DNA of 8,650 nucleotides, taken from Planctomycetota bacterium. Its GTDB lineage: Bacteria > Planctomycetota > UBA11346. Shown one piece after another: positions 1 to 6,285 of this stretch. A model generated the notes under the pieces. That model made no database searches. It was not told the origin of the DNA and saw nothing but the letters and a program-made list of their open reading frames with translations. The DNA lies in NCBI GenBank assembly GCA_024641365.1, contig JAHEDF010000144.1, positions 1 through 8,650 on the forward strand, given 5' to 3'. Both the position numbers and the translations under genes were made by a program. Numbering within the stretch: position 1 is the stretch's first letter; every line of letters starts with the position of its first letter.

Positions 1-94
1 GGTAAGAGGTGGCCAGTACACACTCACTAAAAATATTTGTCCAGATCATAATGATGTTGGCCATAGATAGATGAATACCTAACGCTGAGTCCTT
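1..94. other. Upstream region of the sigma-factor gene
   Basis: This short AT-rich stretch precedes the first gene. No open frame from a preceding gene can be recognised in it. I looked for a -35/-10 pair and found only an isolated CATAAT at 47-52 without a matching -35 box. There is no clear Shine-Dalgarno sequence before position 95. The promoter of the sigma-factor gene is therefore not identified. Confidence 0.4.
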
Positions 95-1585
95 ATGGCA
101 CCTCCACTGTCTCTTTCACAAACCAAGCGAGCGGATGAACTACCGTTGTCTAAGCAACCGTCTTTATCCCGCTCTTTGCCCATGACCAAACGACATAATT
201 CAGACATGACTCACGATGATGCGGCATTGTTAGACGCTTATCGTGGTGGCGATGATGAGGCCTTTTCAACATTAGTTCGGCGCTACCAATTTTTAGTCCT
301 TAATGCCTGTCGTCGACAAACCGCCACTGCTGATGTTGATGATTGCGTCCAAGCTGTTTTTGTGGTGCTCGCCCGACGACCTCAATCTGCATTACGTGCA
401 CCTGCATTAGCCGCGTGGTTACACCGTGTCTGTCATTTTGTTTGTCGCGATGCACGACGAGCAGCCAAACGACGTGGTGCGGCTATGGCACATGTAAAAA
501 ATATACCACATACCTCAGATCCATCGACCGTTCACGTAGCACATGTCGTCACATTATTAGACAGTGCACTGTTATCGCTTGCGGAAAAACAACGTGCGGC
601 GGTTTTATTGCATGCGGAAGAAAATTCCGCACAAGAAATTGCGCAACGGCTGGGCATCACCGCCGCAAATGCCTATAAATTAACAGAGCGCGGATTAGAA
701 AAATTACGGAATTATTTAACTCGTCGTGGTGCGGTTATCAGCACAACGGGGTTGGTTGCCTGTCTCGGTACACAAACACTTAATGCAGCAACTCCTGTCA
801 TTTCTTCCGCACCTACTTTATTAGCATTATCAAATTCAACAAACGCCACTATTTTGGCACAAGGAGCGTCTATGCAATTAACTTTCGTTACGGTGAAAAC
901 TGTCATGCTTACAACCACATTATCTTTAATTGTCGGAGCTTCTATACTTATGGCAGCTGATGTGGTTAATAAACCTGCTGATCCTCCTGGCAAGGACGTG
1001 GAGGTTGTAGATGAATTCAGGGTGTCTGTTGATTTTCAGGATCTCGATATTGAAGACACTGTTGATTTTATTAAGAGAATTAGCGGAATTACTCTAACAG
1101 TAGATAAATCTTTAAAAAATAAATCGGTGACTATTAAAATGGAGGACGCAAAAATTAGTGAAATGTTATTGCTAATTGCAAAATTACTGGGCGGGGAATT
1201 GGTAAAAGATGCAAATGGAAATTATTCAATCGTTTCAGCAAAAGAAACAGCCACTAAAGAAGCCCCTAAAAAAGAAGAGACTGAAGCGCCGCCTACTAAA
1301 CAAGAAATAGACTTTTCAAAATACTCGCCAATTACCCTGCGCGTGGAGGGTATGAATTCACAATTTATTGCTGGTTGGATTGGAAAAATGACTTCTACCA
1401 CAATTGATGTTGATCCAACACTTTATAATATTAATATATCGGTTAATTTCAACGACTTAGATTTTGGCAGTGCGTTAAAACAATATGCCGAAAAAATTGA
1501 TGGTAAATTAGAGGCTGTACCTGACAAAGTCGATCATTTTAGAATCGTTCCCAATCCACCTCCTGCACCAAGCGCAAATCAATAA
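95..1585 (+). CDS. ECF-type sigma-70 factor fused to a membrane segment and two secretin/STN-like domains
   Basis: The N-terminal half is an ECF-type sigma factor that would direct RNA polymerase to a set of promoters. Region 2 spans about residues 42-125, with GGDDEAFSTLVRRYQ and DDCVQAVFVVLARRP. Region 4 spans about 150-210, with the helix-turn-helix around EIAQRLGITAANAYKL. A linker is followed by one hydrophobic segment at about 262-288, then an outer part with two similar alpha/beta repeats at about 307-382 and 412-486. Both resemble the short secretin/TonB N-terminal (STN, N0) fold and are separated by a Lys/Glu/Pro-rich linker. This organisation suggests a membrane-tethered sigma factor sensing or binding something outside the cytoplasm; that role is inference. 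The start is uncertain: M1 (95), M30 (182) and M38 (206) are all possible, none has a good ribosome site, and homology only begins near residue 41. The outer half is more AT- and lysine-rich than the sigma half. The gene is convergent with the metallopeptidase. Confidence 0.85.
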   Translation: MAPPLSLSQTKRADELPLSKQPSLSRSLPMTKRHNSDMTHDDAALLDAYRGGDDEAFSTLVRRYQFLVLNACRRQTATADVDDCVQAVFVVLARRPQSALRAPALAAWLHRVCHFVCRDARRAAKRRGAAMAHVKNIPHTSDPSTVHVAHVVTLLDSALLSLAEKQRAAVLLHAEENSAQEIAQRLGITAANAYKLTERGLEKLRNYLTRRGAVISTTGLVACLGTQTLNAATPVISSAPTLLALSNSTNATILAQGASMQLTFVTVKTVMLTTTLSLIVGASILMAADVVNKPADPPGKDVEVVDEFRVSVDFQDLDIEDTVDFIKRISGITLTVDKSLKNKSVTIKMEDAKISEMLLLIAKLLGGELVKDANGNYSIVSAKETATKEAPKKEETEAPPTKQEIDFSKYSPITLRVEGMNSQFIAGWIGKMTSTTIDVDPTLYNINISVNFNDLDFGSALKQYAEKIDGKLEAVPDKVDHFRIVPNPPPAPSANQ

Positions 1586-1639
1586 TAAAGGCGTCGCTAA
1601 ATTTTAGACTTGGCGCAGGTTGAAACGACGACTTAGTTT

Positions 1640-2617
1640 TTATTCCTGAGGCGCTGCCTTTTTATCTTCAGCTTTATCTTCTTTTTGCGCGTCCTTTTTA
1701 TCTTCAGCTTTTTTCGAGCGCTCTTGTGCTTTGCGGCGAATTTCAGCACGGGTCAGATTTAAACGTGCTGGCCATTCAAATTTGGGTTGATTAATCGGGT
1801 CGTAACCAGCCATGTGGCCGTTTAAGCGCGTCAGTGGTTTGGTGTATTCTAATTTCGTATCACCAAAAACTTCTAAACACATCGCTGCTAATCCTGGGTC
1901 ATATTCATATAATTCTTCGCGCGTGTCGACGTGATTATGATCATGATCTGGTGGGCGGTTATTATTAAACCATGACTGTACGCCTTCCGCAAAATATTCG
2001 TGATGATTCGTTGCCGCATATTTTCCGGCCCATAATCCAGCAGCCATGGCTTTGTCATAGGTGGCTTTTAAGCGATCATCGAAAGTCGGATCGACATTCA
2101 CCATCCCGCGTAAATGAATGTTGTGAGCAAATTCATGGATTAAGATATTTTCCTTTTCGTACGGATCACCGGGATAGCACAGTAAATTTTCTTCGCCGCA
2201 GGTACAATACGGATCGGTTTTTGAACCACCTGTACCCCGCGCGCGCGCGTCCCAATAATCTTTTGGTTTGAAATGGGCAAATTCAGGCAAATCCGTGGTG
2301 AATTCATTATAGGCAATAACCAAAAATGCTGAGCCGCTAGCGACCATGGCTTTTCTGACGTCGGGACGATGCGCCAACATTTGATCAATAAGAAATGCGG
2401 CTTCTTTTAAAGCATAATCATTTACCGTGCCAGACGCGAGAATTGGATAGCCACTCGCATCGCAATATTTTTTGTAAAACGGATTCGCTTTGAGTGAGGC
2501 GGGTGGAGCGGTTACCACATATTGTTGGTCAGCTGCGCTTAGATATTGTGATGACAAGGAAATAATAAGTGTGCAAAAAATAGCCGTTAATTTTTGAGCC
2601 CGCATTGAATTTATCAC
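1640..2617 (-). CDS. Secreted zinc metallopeptidase, HEFAH gluzincin (lethal factor/PPEP-like active site)
   Basis: The product is an exported protein of 325 residues. Residues 1-29 form a signal peptide with a hydrophobic core (about 10-22) and a likely cut after LSA. The zinc site is HEFAH at 161-165, and a downstream EYFAE at 207-211 supplies the probable third ligand, E207. Tyr200 lies seven residues before E207. From memory this matches the Tyr/Glu spacing of anthrax lethal factor and Pro-Pro endopeptidases, so a protease is likely but the substrate is unknown. Mature cysteines are C52, C138, C140, C147 and C247. A histidine/aspartate-rich patch (DHDHNH) follows at 224-229. The C-terminal 30 residues are a charged Lys/Glu/Ala tail containing a small duplication. 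The start is GTG at 2617, with AGGA eight bases upstream; ATG at 2605 is less well placed. The gene is monocistronic, lying between a terminator upstream and the convergent sigma gene downstream. It could also be a catalytically altered relative of unknown role. Confidence 0.7.
   Translation of the reverse strand: MINSMRAQKLTAIFCTLIISLSSQYLSAADQQYVVTAPPASLKANPFYKKYCDASGYPILASGTVNDYALKEAAFLIDQMLAHRPDVRKAMVASGSAFLVIAYNEFTTDLPEFAHFKPKDYWDARARGTGGSKTDPYCTCGEENLLCYPGDPYEKENILIHEFAHNIHLRGMVNVDPTFDDRLKATYDKAMAAGLWAGKYAATNHHEYFAEGVQSWFNNNRPPDHDHNHVDTREELYEYDPGLAAMCLEVFGDTKLEYTKPLTRLNGHMAGYDPINQPKFEWPARLNLTRAEIRRKAQERSKKAEDKKDAQKEDKAEDKKAAPQE
1657..1711 (-). repeat. Short direct repeat in the metallopeptidase tail
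   Basis: A 19-base sequence beginning CCTTTTTATCTTC occurs at 1657-1675 and again at 1693-1711. The offset is 36 bases, that is 12 codons in frame. It encodes the tandem KAEDKK motifs of the charged C-terminal tail. This looks like an in-frame slippage duplication in a low-complexity region. Confidence 0.8.
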
Positions 2618-2930
2618 GTCATGGTTCCTAATGGTTTTGTTTGATTGAGTAAGCGAGACGATGGAACGTCAGCATCCTTGCAAAGCAAAGATGGCAATAA
2701 TTGATAATGCATATCATACCGCTCGCCATTGGCATTGCTGCGGACAACCGCTTGCCTTTCTGAGACAAACCTTTTCCTAGTGACGCCTGATAAAGGGAAT
2801 TCTTCATAATATTATTTATTCATGTTTGTATACGAGATTGATTTCATGGTATAAATAAGTCCCGTTGGGACTTTTTCTCAAATTGGACAATTATTTATTG
2901 TTTGGCTGTTGCCCTTTTTATTTAAAATAC
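2618..2930. other. Intergenic region upstream of the metallopeptidase gene
   Basis: About 310 bases carry no convincing gene on either strand. They should hold the metallopeptidase promoter, because the argG terminator at 2931-2962 isolates that gene from argG. On the minus strand I found isolated -10-like hexamers (TATGAT, TATTAT) but none with a good -35 at 16-18 bases, so no promoter is called. The only structured element is the small hairpin at 2857-2873, listed separately. Confidence 0.5.
2857..2873 (+). terminator. Small hairpin with T-tract, + strand
   Basis: AAGTCCC (2857-2863), loop GTT and GGGACTT (2867-2873) form a perfect 7-bp stem. It runs into a five-T stretch at 2872-2876, the form of an intrinsic terminator reading rightward. 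No + strand gene ends nearby, so it may end an unseen short transcript, block read-through towards argG, or simply be a structured site in the metallopeptidase leader on the other strand. Confidence 0.45.
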
Positions 2931-2962
2931 AAAACCCGAACGCCAAATGGCGTTCGGGTTTT
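2931..2962 (-). terminator. Intrinsic terminator of argG, symmetric
   Basis: A perfect 14-bp stem (AAAACCCGAACGCC at 2931-2944 with its complement at 2949-2962) closes a 4-base loop. The A-run on one side and the T-run on the other give a terminator shape in both directions. It begins 24 bases after the argG stop codon, so it most likely ends the argG transcript and insulates the metallopeptidase gene from it. Confidence 0.9.
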
Positions 2963-2986
2963 ACGTGTAAACCATTGTGAGAAATT

Positions 2987-4282
2987 TTATTTTTTTGCTA
3001 AACGCGCTGAACGTTTGGCGTGCACGCGTAGTGGCAACGCTTGCAGGCGGATAAAGCCGGTTGCGTCACTTTGGTCGTAGGCACCACCATCGGCTTCCAT
3101 GGAAGCGATTGCTGCATCATATAAAGAATGTTCGCTTTCGCGGCCAATGACTCGGACGTTGCCGCGATCTAATTCTAAGTACACACGACCGGTTACATGG
3201 CATTGGCTGGATTTGAGGAAGGCGTTGAGCGCTTCCATTTCTTCGCAGTACCAGAAACCAAAGTAAGCCATTTGTGCAAAGCGCACGGCTAATTGATTTT
3301 TCGTATGTAATAAATCGCGACTGACGGTGAGCGATTCTAAATCCATATGGGCTTCAATTAAAATGGTGCCGCCTGGAGTTTCATAAACACCGCGTGATTT
3401 CATGCCGACAAAGCGGCTTTCAACCATATCAATACGACCGATGCCGTGCTTATAGCCAATTTCATTTACAAAGGACAACAACGCTGCTGGTTTCATTTTC
3501 TTGCCATTAACCGCAACAGGAACACCTTCGATGAAATCGATACTAATTTTTTGACGCTTCGCTTTGACTTGTGATAACGGCAAGGTGCGTTGGAACATGG
3601 TATCTAACGGACGCGTGGCAGGATCTTCTAACATGCCTGCTTCAAAACTGATGTGCAGTAAATTGTCGTCTGACGACCATGGTTCTTTTTTATTCGCTTT
3701 GACTGGGATGCCCCATTTTTTCGCGTAAGCGATACATTCTGCGCGACCTTTGATTTCGCTGTTAAATTCTGGGTCACGCCACGGAGCAATAATTTTTACT
3801 CCTGGTAATAATGCATAGGCGGTTAATTCGAAGCGAACTTGGTCGTTTCCTTTTCCCGTTGCGCCGTGGGCAATAAATTGCGCTTTTTCTTTCTTAGCAA
3901 TATCAACCATGCCTTTGGCAATAATTGGTCGTGCTAAGCTGGTGCCTAATAAATAGCGGCCTTCATATTTTGCATTCCAGGCAATGGCTGGGAATACAAA
4001 GTCGCGCACAAACTCTTCCTGCATATTCCAGACGTAGCATTTTTTAGCACCGCTGTTCAATGCTTTCTTTTCTAAATCGGTATATTTTTCTTCTTGGCCA
4101 ACGTTGGCACAAAAACAAATAACCTCATATCCCTTTTGCTCTAACCAACGTACTAACACTGATGTGTCTAAACCGCCAGAATAGGCGAGCACGACACGGT
4201 CTTTTTTCGTGGTGCTGGTGGCACGTGGTGATGCCGCCGTATGAGTTTTGCGACCAGCAGATTTTGAAGCGGTTTTGGCCAT
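2987..4282 (-). CDS. argG: Argininosuccinate synthase
   Basis: This cytoplasmic enzyme joins citrulline and aspartate with ATP to give argininosuccinate, the penultimate step of arginine synthesis. The ATP-binding loop AYSGGLDTS is at residues 33-41. The family signatures GATGKGNDQVRFE (140-152), DDNLLHISFEAGMLEDP (205-221) and GIGRIDMVESRFVG (280-293) are intact. The protein is 431 residues, against about 400 usual for the family. The extra length is a basic Ala/Ser/Thr/Lys-rich N-terminus of about 28 residues and a short basic C-terminal tail ending RSARLAKK. The start at 4282 is chosen because AGGAG lies seven bases before it; the frame stays open upstream to 4435, but only through the hairpin region. 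No other arginine gene is nearby. The gene is transcribed away from sixA and ends at a strong terminator. Confidence 0.97.
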   Translation of the reverse strand: MAKTASKSAGRKTHTAASPRATSTTKKDRVVLAYSGGLDTSVLVRWLEQKGYEVICFCANVGQEEKYTDLEKKALNSGAKKCYVWNMQEEFVRDFVFPAIAWNAKYEGRYLLGTSLARPIIAKGMVDIAKKEKAQFIAHGATGKGNDQVRFELTAYALLPGVKIIAPWRDPEFNSEIKGRAECIAYAKKWGIPVKANKKEPWSSDDNLLHISFEAGMLEDPATRPLDTMFQRTLPLSQVKAKRQKISIDFIEGVPVAVNGKKMKPAALLSFVNEIGYKHGIGRIDMVESRFVGMKSRGVYETPGGTILIEAHMDLESLTVSRDLLHTKNQLAVRFAQMAYFGFWYCEEMEALNAFLKSSQCHVTGRVYLELDRGNVRVIGRESEHSLYDAAIASMEADGGAYDQSDATGFIRLQALPLRVHAKRSARLAKK

Positions 4283-4289
4283 GAGGCAT

Positions 4290-4294
4290 CTCCT
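4290..4294 (-). promoter_or_regulatory. Ribosome-binding site of argG
   Basis: AGGAG on the minus strand sits seven bases before the ATG at 4282. It is the clearest Shine-Dalgarno sequence in the window, and it decides the start against the in-frame upstream ATG codons at 4417 and 4435. Confidence 0.85.
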
Positions 4295-4300
4295 AGCAGG

Positions 4301-4315
4301 GTGCTGAATAAGCAC
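4301..4315 (-). repeat. Small inverted repeat just upstream of the argG ribosome site
   Basis: GTGCT (4301-4305) and AGCAC (4311-4315) flank five bases. In RNA from the minus strand it would form a 5-bp hairpin six bases upstream of the AGGAG. It is weak alone but is the last of four consecutive inverted repeats before argG. Confidence 0.5.
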
Positions 4316-4328
4316 ACTGCGGGGGTTG

Positions 4329-4350
4329 AAGGGGGCGGTCTGGCCCCCTT
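4329..4350 (-). repeat. GC-rich hairpin in the argG upstream region
   Basis: AAGGGGGC (4329-4336) and GCCCCCTT (4343-4350) form a perfect 8-bp stem with a 6-base loop. It lies about 47 bases before the argG start. It lacks a proper T-tract on either strand, so it is more likely a structured leader element or stabiliser than a terminator. Confidence 0.6.
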
Positions 4351-4363
4351 TGTTAAGAGCCAG

Positions 4364-4417
4364 ATGAGAAAAAATCAAAAATAATTGCAATTTTAATTGC
4401 TTCTGATTTTTTCTCAT
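4364..4417. repeat. Perfect 14-bp inverted repeat with a nested 6-bp one, upstream of argG
   Basis: ATGAGAAAAAATCA (4364-4377) is exactly complementary to 4404-4417. Inside the 26-base spacer, GCAATT (4387-4392) and AATTGC (4395-4400) form a second small inverted repeat. The element is very AT-rich and ends on the base before the next palindrome begins. It could be an operator, a leader hairpin or part of a small palindromic repeat unit. ARG-box identity cannot be claimed from the sequence. Confidence 0.8.
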
Positions 4418-4452
4418 CCTAACAGTCTGCTGCATGGCAGCAGACTGTTAGG
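4418..4452. repeat. Perfect 16-bp palindrome between argG and sixA
   Basis: CCTAACAGTCTGCTGC (4418-4433) is exactly complementary to 4437-4452 around a 3-base centre. This is the strongest inverted repeat in the window after the argG terminator. It abuts the 4364-4417 element and sits in the divergent argG/sixA region, where it could act as a regulator-binding site, an RNA hairpin or a repeat unit. No T-tract follows it, so it is not a standard terminator. Confidence 0.85.
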
Positions 4453-4588
4453 TAAACGGGGCGCGGAGCGTAGAGGACTCTGCAGCGACGGGAAGAGGCA
4501 GGCCCTTTCCATACTGCAATGAACACATCACCACGTGCATTCACCAAACGTGTCTTGCGTCGTAGACTATCATGGTGAAAATTCTGAG
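4453..4588. other. Remainder of the argG-sixA divergent region
   Basis: About 135 bases hold no convincing gene. A weak + strand promoter candidate for sixA is TTCACC (4540-4545), 17 bases, TAGACT (4563-4568), matching the sigma70 consensus at four of six positions in each box. A GGTGA at 4574-4578 could serve as the ribosome site of sixA. The argG promoter is not identified. Confidence 0.35.
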
Positions 4589-5059
4589 ATGCGTTTGACT
4601 TTTTTACGACATGGTCCAGCTGTCGATCCTGAAAAGTGGTCGGGAACGGATGCCGAACGACCGCTGACCGAGGCTGGTAGCGAAACAACAAAAAGCATGG
4701 TGAAAGCCAGTCACGGCCTCATCAAAGCAGTTGAGATTTGGACGAGCCCGGCAGTGCGAGCGCGGCAAACCGCAGAGATTGCCAGCGCTATTTGGAAACT
4801 CCCCATTCGCGACACCGATTGGTTGGCGCCTGGCGCGCTCACCACCGGTGAACGTGCATCGCGACTGTATGTCCATACTGATGTGGTCCTGGTCGGACAT
4901 GAACCAGATTTTAGTGACTTAATCCGCTTCTTATGTGGAGCCCGAATCGAATTAAAAAAAGGCGGTATAATTATTTTAAAAGGAATTCCTCGCCAAGGTG
5001 AAATGGTTATACGCGGGTTATTTGCACCAAAACATATTCAGCGCATGACTAACGGCTGA
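4589..5059 (+). CDS. sixA: SixA-type phosphohistidine phosphatase (histidine phosphatase family)
   Basis: This is a small cytoplasmic phosphatase of 156 residues, close to the roughly 160 of the SixA family, whose known member removes phosphate from a histidine of phosphotransfer domains. The catalytic RHG is at residues 7-9, with H8 as the nucleophile. ERPLTEAG (23-30), TSPAVRARQTAE (52-63, R57) and VGHEPDFSDL (102-111, H104) complete the active-site pattern. A KKGG typical of the group follows at 123-126. The start at 4589 puts RHG at the usual place; the frame is open back to 4535, but the extra 18 residues look unlike the family. No histidine kinase or phosphotransfer protein lies in the window, so the substrate is unknown. 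It is followed 94 bases later by the VKOR-DsbA gene in the same direction. Confidence 0.85.
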   Translation: MRLTFLRHGPAVDPEKWSGTDAERPLTEAGSETTKSMVKASHGLIKAVEIWTSPAVRARQTAEIASAIWKLPIRDTDWLAPGALTTGERASRLYVHTDVVLVGHEPDFSDLIRFLCGARIELKKGGIIILKGIPRQGEMVIRGLFAPKHIQRMTNG

Positions 5060-5153
5060 TGACAATAAAAATGGTGCACACGGGTTTTACTCATGATGTT
5101 AAGTCTGTGCGTTTTGTTGATGCGTCGTAGATTTACCCAGGAGTTTACTCGTA

Positions 5154-6236
5154 GTGAATCAGCCTGACACATCGTCGACTCCCATATTTACGAGTCCGTG
5201 GCAGTCTCGCTTGCGTGGCATGGTCGTAATTATTTTAGCCGTTGTGATATTTATTTTAGATGGTGCTCGATTAACAAATTTATGGCCATGTGACATTGCT
5301 TGCCAAGGTGGCGCTCACTATCAAACGGTTGCTGGTCTTTCTATTATTTGGTTTGCGCTTCTCAGTCATGCTGGGTTAATTGCATTGGCATGGCGCGATG
5401 TAAGACGTGGCGCCTGGTGTCCGTGGTTTATTCGTTATGTGTGGTTTTTAGCTGGCATATCCACGTTTTTTAGTTGGATCGCTTGGCAATTATCATTGGT
5501 TTGTATTTATTGTATTATCGTTCATGCAACTACCGCTGTTATTGTTTTATTGAGTTATCCGTTTCCTCGTTCAGTGCGTTGGTGGCAAGTAGTCTCGTGG
5601 TTAATAACTGGTCTATTAATAATGAATGCATTATTCCACCATACGGTAGTTGCTGATGTCACCGAAACAAAACCGCCAACTAATAGCCAGATTTCTGCAA
5701 ACAGTATGGAAAAACGCTTAGCTGCTGATCGTGGACGCAATTATGGAAAAAGTACCGCGCCTAAAACACTAGCCGTTATCATTGATCTGACCTGTCGCCA
5801 TTGTGCTGAACAATATGAACCAGTGATGGAAGCATTACAGCCAGCGATTGAAGACGGTTCCGTACGTGTTGTCGTTTATCATTTAGTACGGCCAAGTCAG
5901 CCCGCCGCATTACCGGCAACGGAATTAGCATTTGCTGCCGCTGCTGTTGGTCAGCATAAAATTGCCTTATCATTATTGTTAGGCACTAACCCGGATGCGA
6001 CAGCGAGTGGATTAACCAATCGTTTAGCTGATGTCCTGGACATCGATAAATTATCATCGTTGCTAACTACCTACCACGCGGATATCAGCGCCGTTATTGC
6101 TGACGACCAGCAGTCTATTAAACAATTAGCGTTAGGGCCGCGAACACCCTCCGCTGCATTAATTATTGATGGGCGCGTTACACAAAAGTGGGGTGGTGAA
6201 TTACCCGTGTCCAGTATTGTGACTGCTGTAAAATAA
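5154..6236 (+). CDS. VKOR-DsbA fusion, disulfide-forming membrane protein
   Basis: The 360-residue protein joins a vitamin K epoxide reductase (VKOR) domain to a thioredoxin-fold DsbA-like domain. The VKOR part has about five membrane segments (roughly 22-38, 57-80, 93-112, 114-135, 146-164), a loop cysteine pair C46/C50 (CDIAC) and the redox motif CIYC at 117-120. The C-terminal part, presumably outside the cytoplasm, has CRHC at 214-217 and the Thr-Pro of the cis-proline loop at 331-332. In this family the thioredoxin domain oxidises exported proteins and passes electrons via the VKOR cysteines to a quinone, replacing the separate DsbA/DsbB pair. All six expected cysteines are present, so it is probably active. 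The start is GTG at 5154, ten bases after AGGAG (5139-5143). It probably shares a transcript with sixA and the methyltransferase gene 49 bases downstream, though no shared function is apparent. Confidence 0.9.
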   Translation: MNQPDTSSTPIFTSPWQSRLRGMVVIILAVVIFILDGARLTNLWPCDIACQGGAHYQTVAGLSIIWFALLSHAGLIALAWRDVRRGAWCPWFIRYVWFLAGISTFFSWIAWQLSLVCIYCIIVHATTAVIVLLSYPFPRSVRWWQVVSWLITGLLIMNALFHHTVVADVTETKPPTNSQISANSMEKRLAADRGRNYGKSTAPKTLAVIIDLTCRHCAEQYEPVMEALQPAIEDGSVRVVVYHLVRPSQPAALPATELAFAAAAVGQHKIALSLLLGTNPDATASGLTNRLADVLDIDKLSSLLTTYHADISAVIADDQQSIKQLALGPRTPSAALIIDGRVTQKWGGELPVSSIVTAVK

Positions 6237-6285
6237 CCATAAAATTATTAGTCGCCTTTCTCCAGCGTCGCGTGATGGAGCGTTC

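Noticed and set aside
712..993. 93-codon minus-strand frame antisense to the sigma-factor gene
   Set aside because: It is antisense to a well-supported coding region, with no ribosome site and no recognisable domain.
1586..1639. Possible terminator between the sigma factor and metallopeptidase genes (CGTCG...CGACG then a T-run)
   Set aside because: The stem is 5 bp and the loop about 30 bases; I could not support a stable hairpin here.
2238..2249. Alternating (CG)6 tract, potentially Z-DNA forming
   Set aside because: It simply encodes Ala-Arg-Ala-Arg in the metallopeptidase and is too short to claim a structural role.
4329..4350. GC-rich hairpin as an argG attenuator
   Set aside because: No T-tract follows the stem on the minus strand and no short leader peptide rich in arginine codons is present.
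4419..4691. Open frame of 90 codons on the minus strand across the argG-sixA gap
   Set aside because: It overlaps the sixA start in antisense and includes the palindrome. Its composition is unlike a protein and no motif is recognisable.
5073..5113. Possible hairpin terminator between sixA and the VKOR-DsbA gene (GCACA...TGTGC followed by GTTTTG)
   Set aside because: A 5-bp stem around more than 20 bases of loop is not a credible terminator, so the genes may be cotranscribed.
6260..6280. CTCCA/TGGAG inverted repeat that could cover the ribosome site of the methyltransferase gene
   Set aside because: The stem is only 5 bp with an 11-base loop, which is likely by chance and too weak to claim as a regulatory switch.
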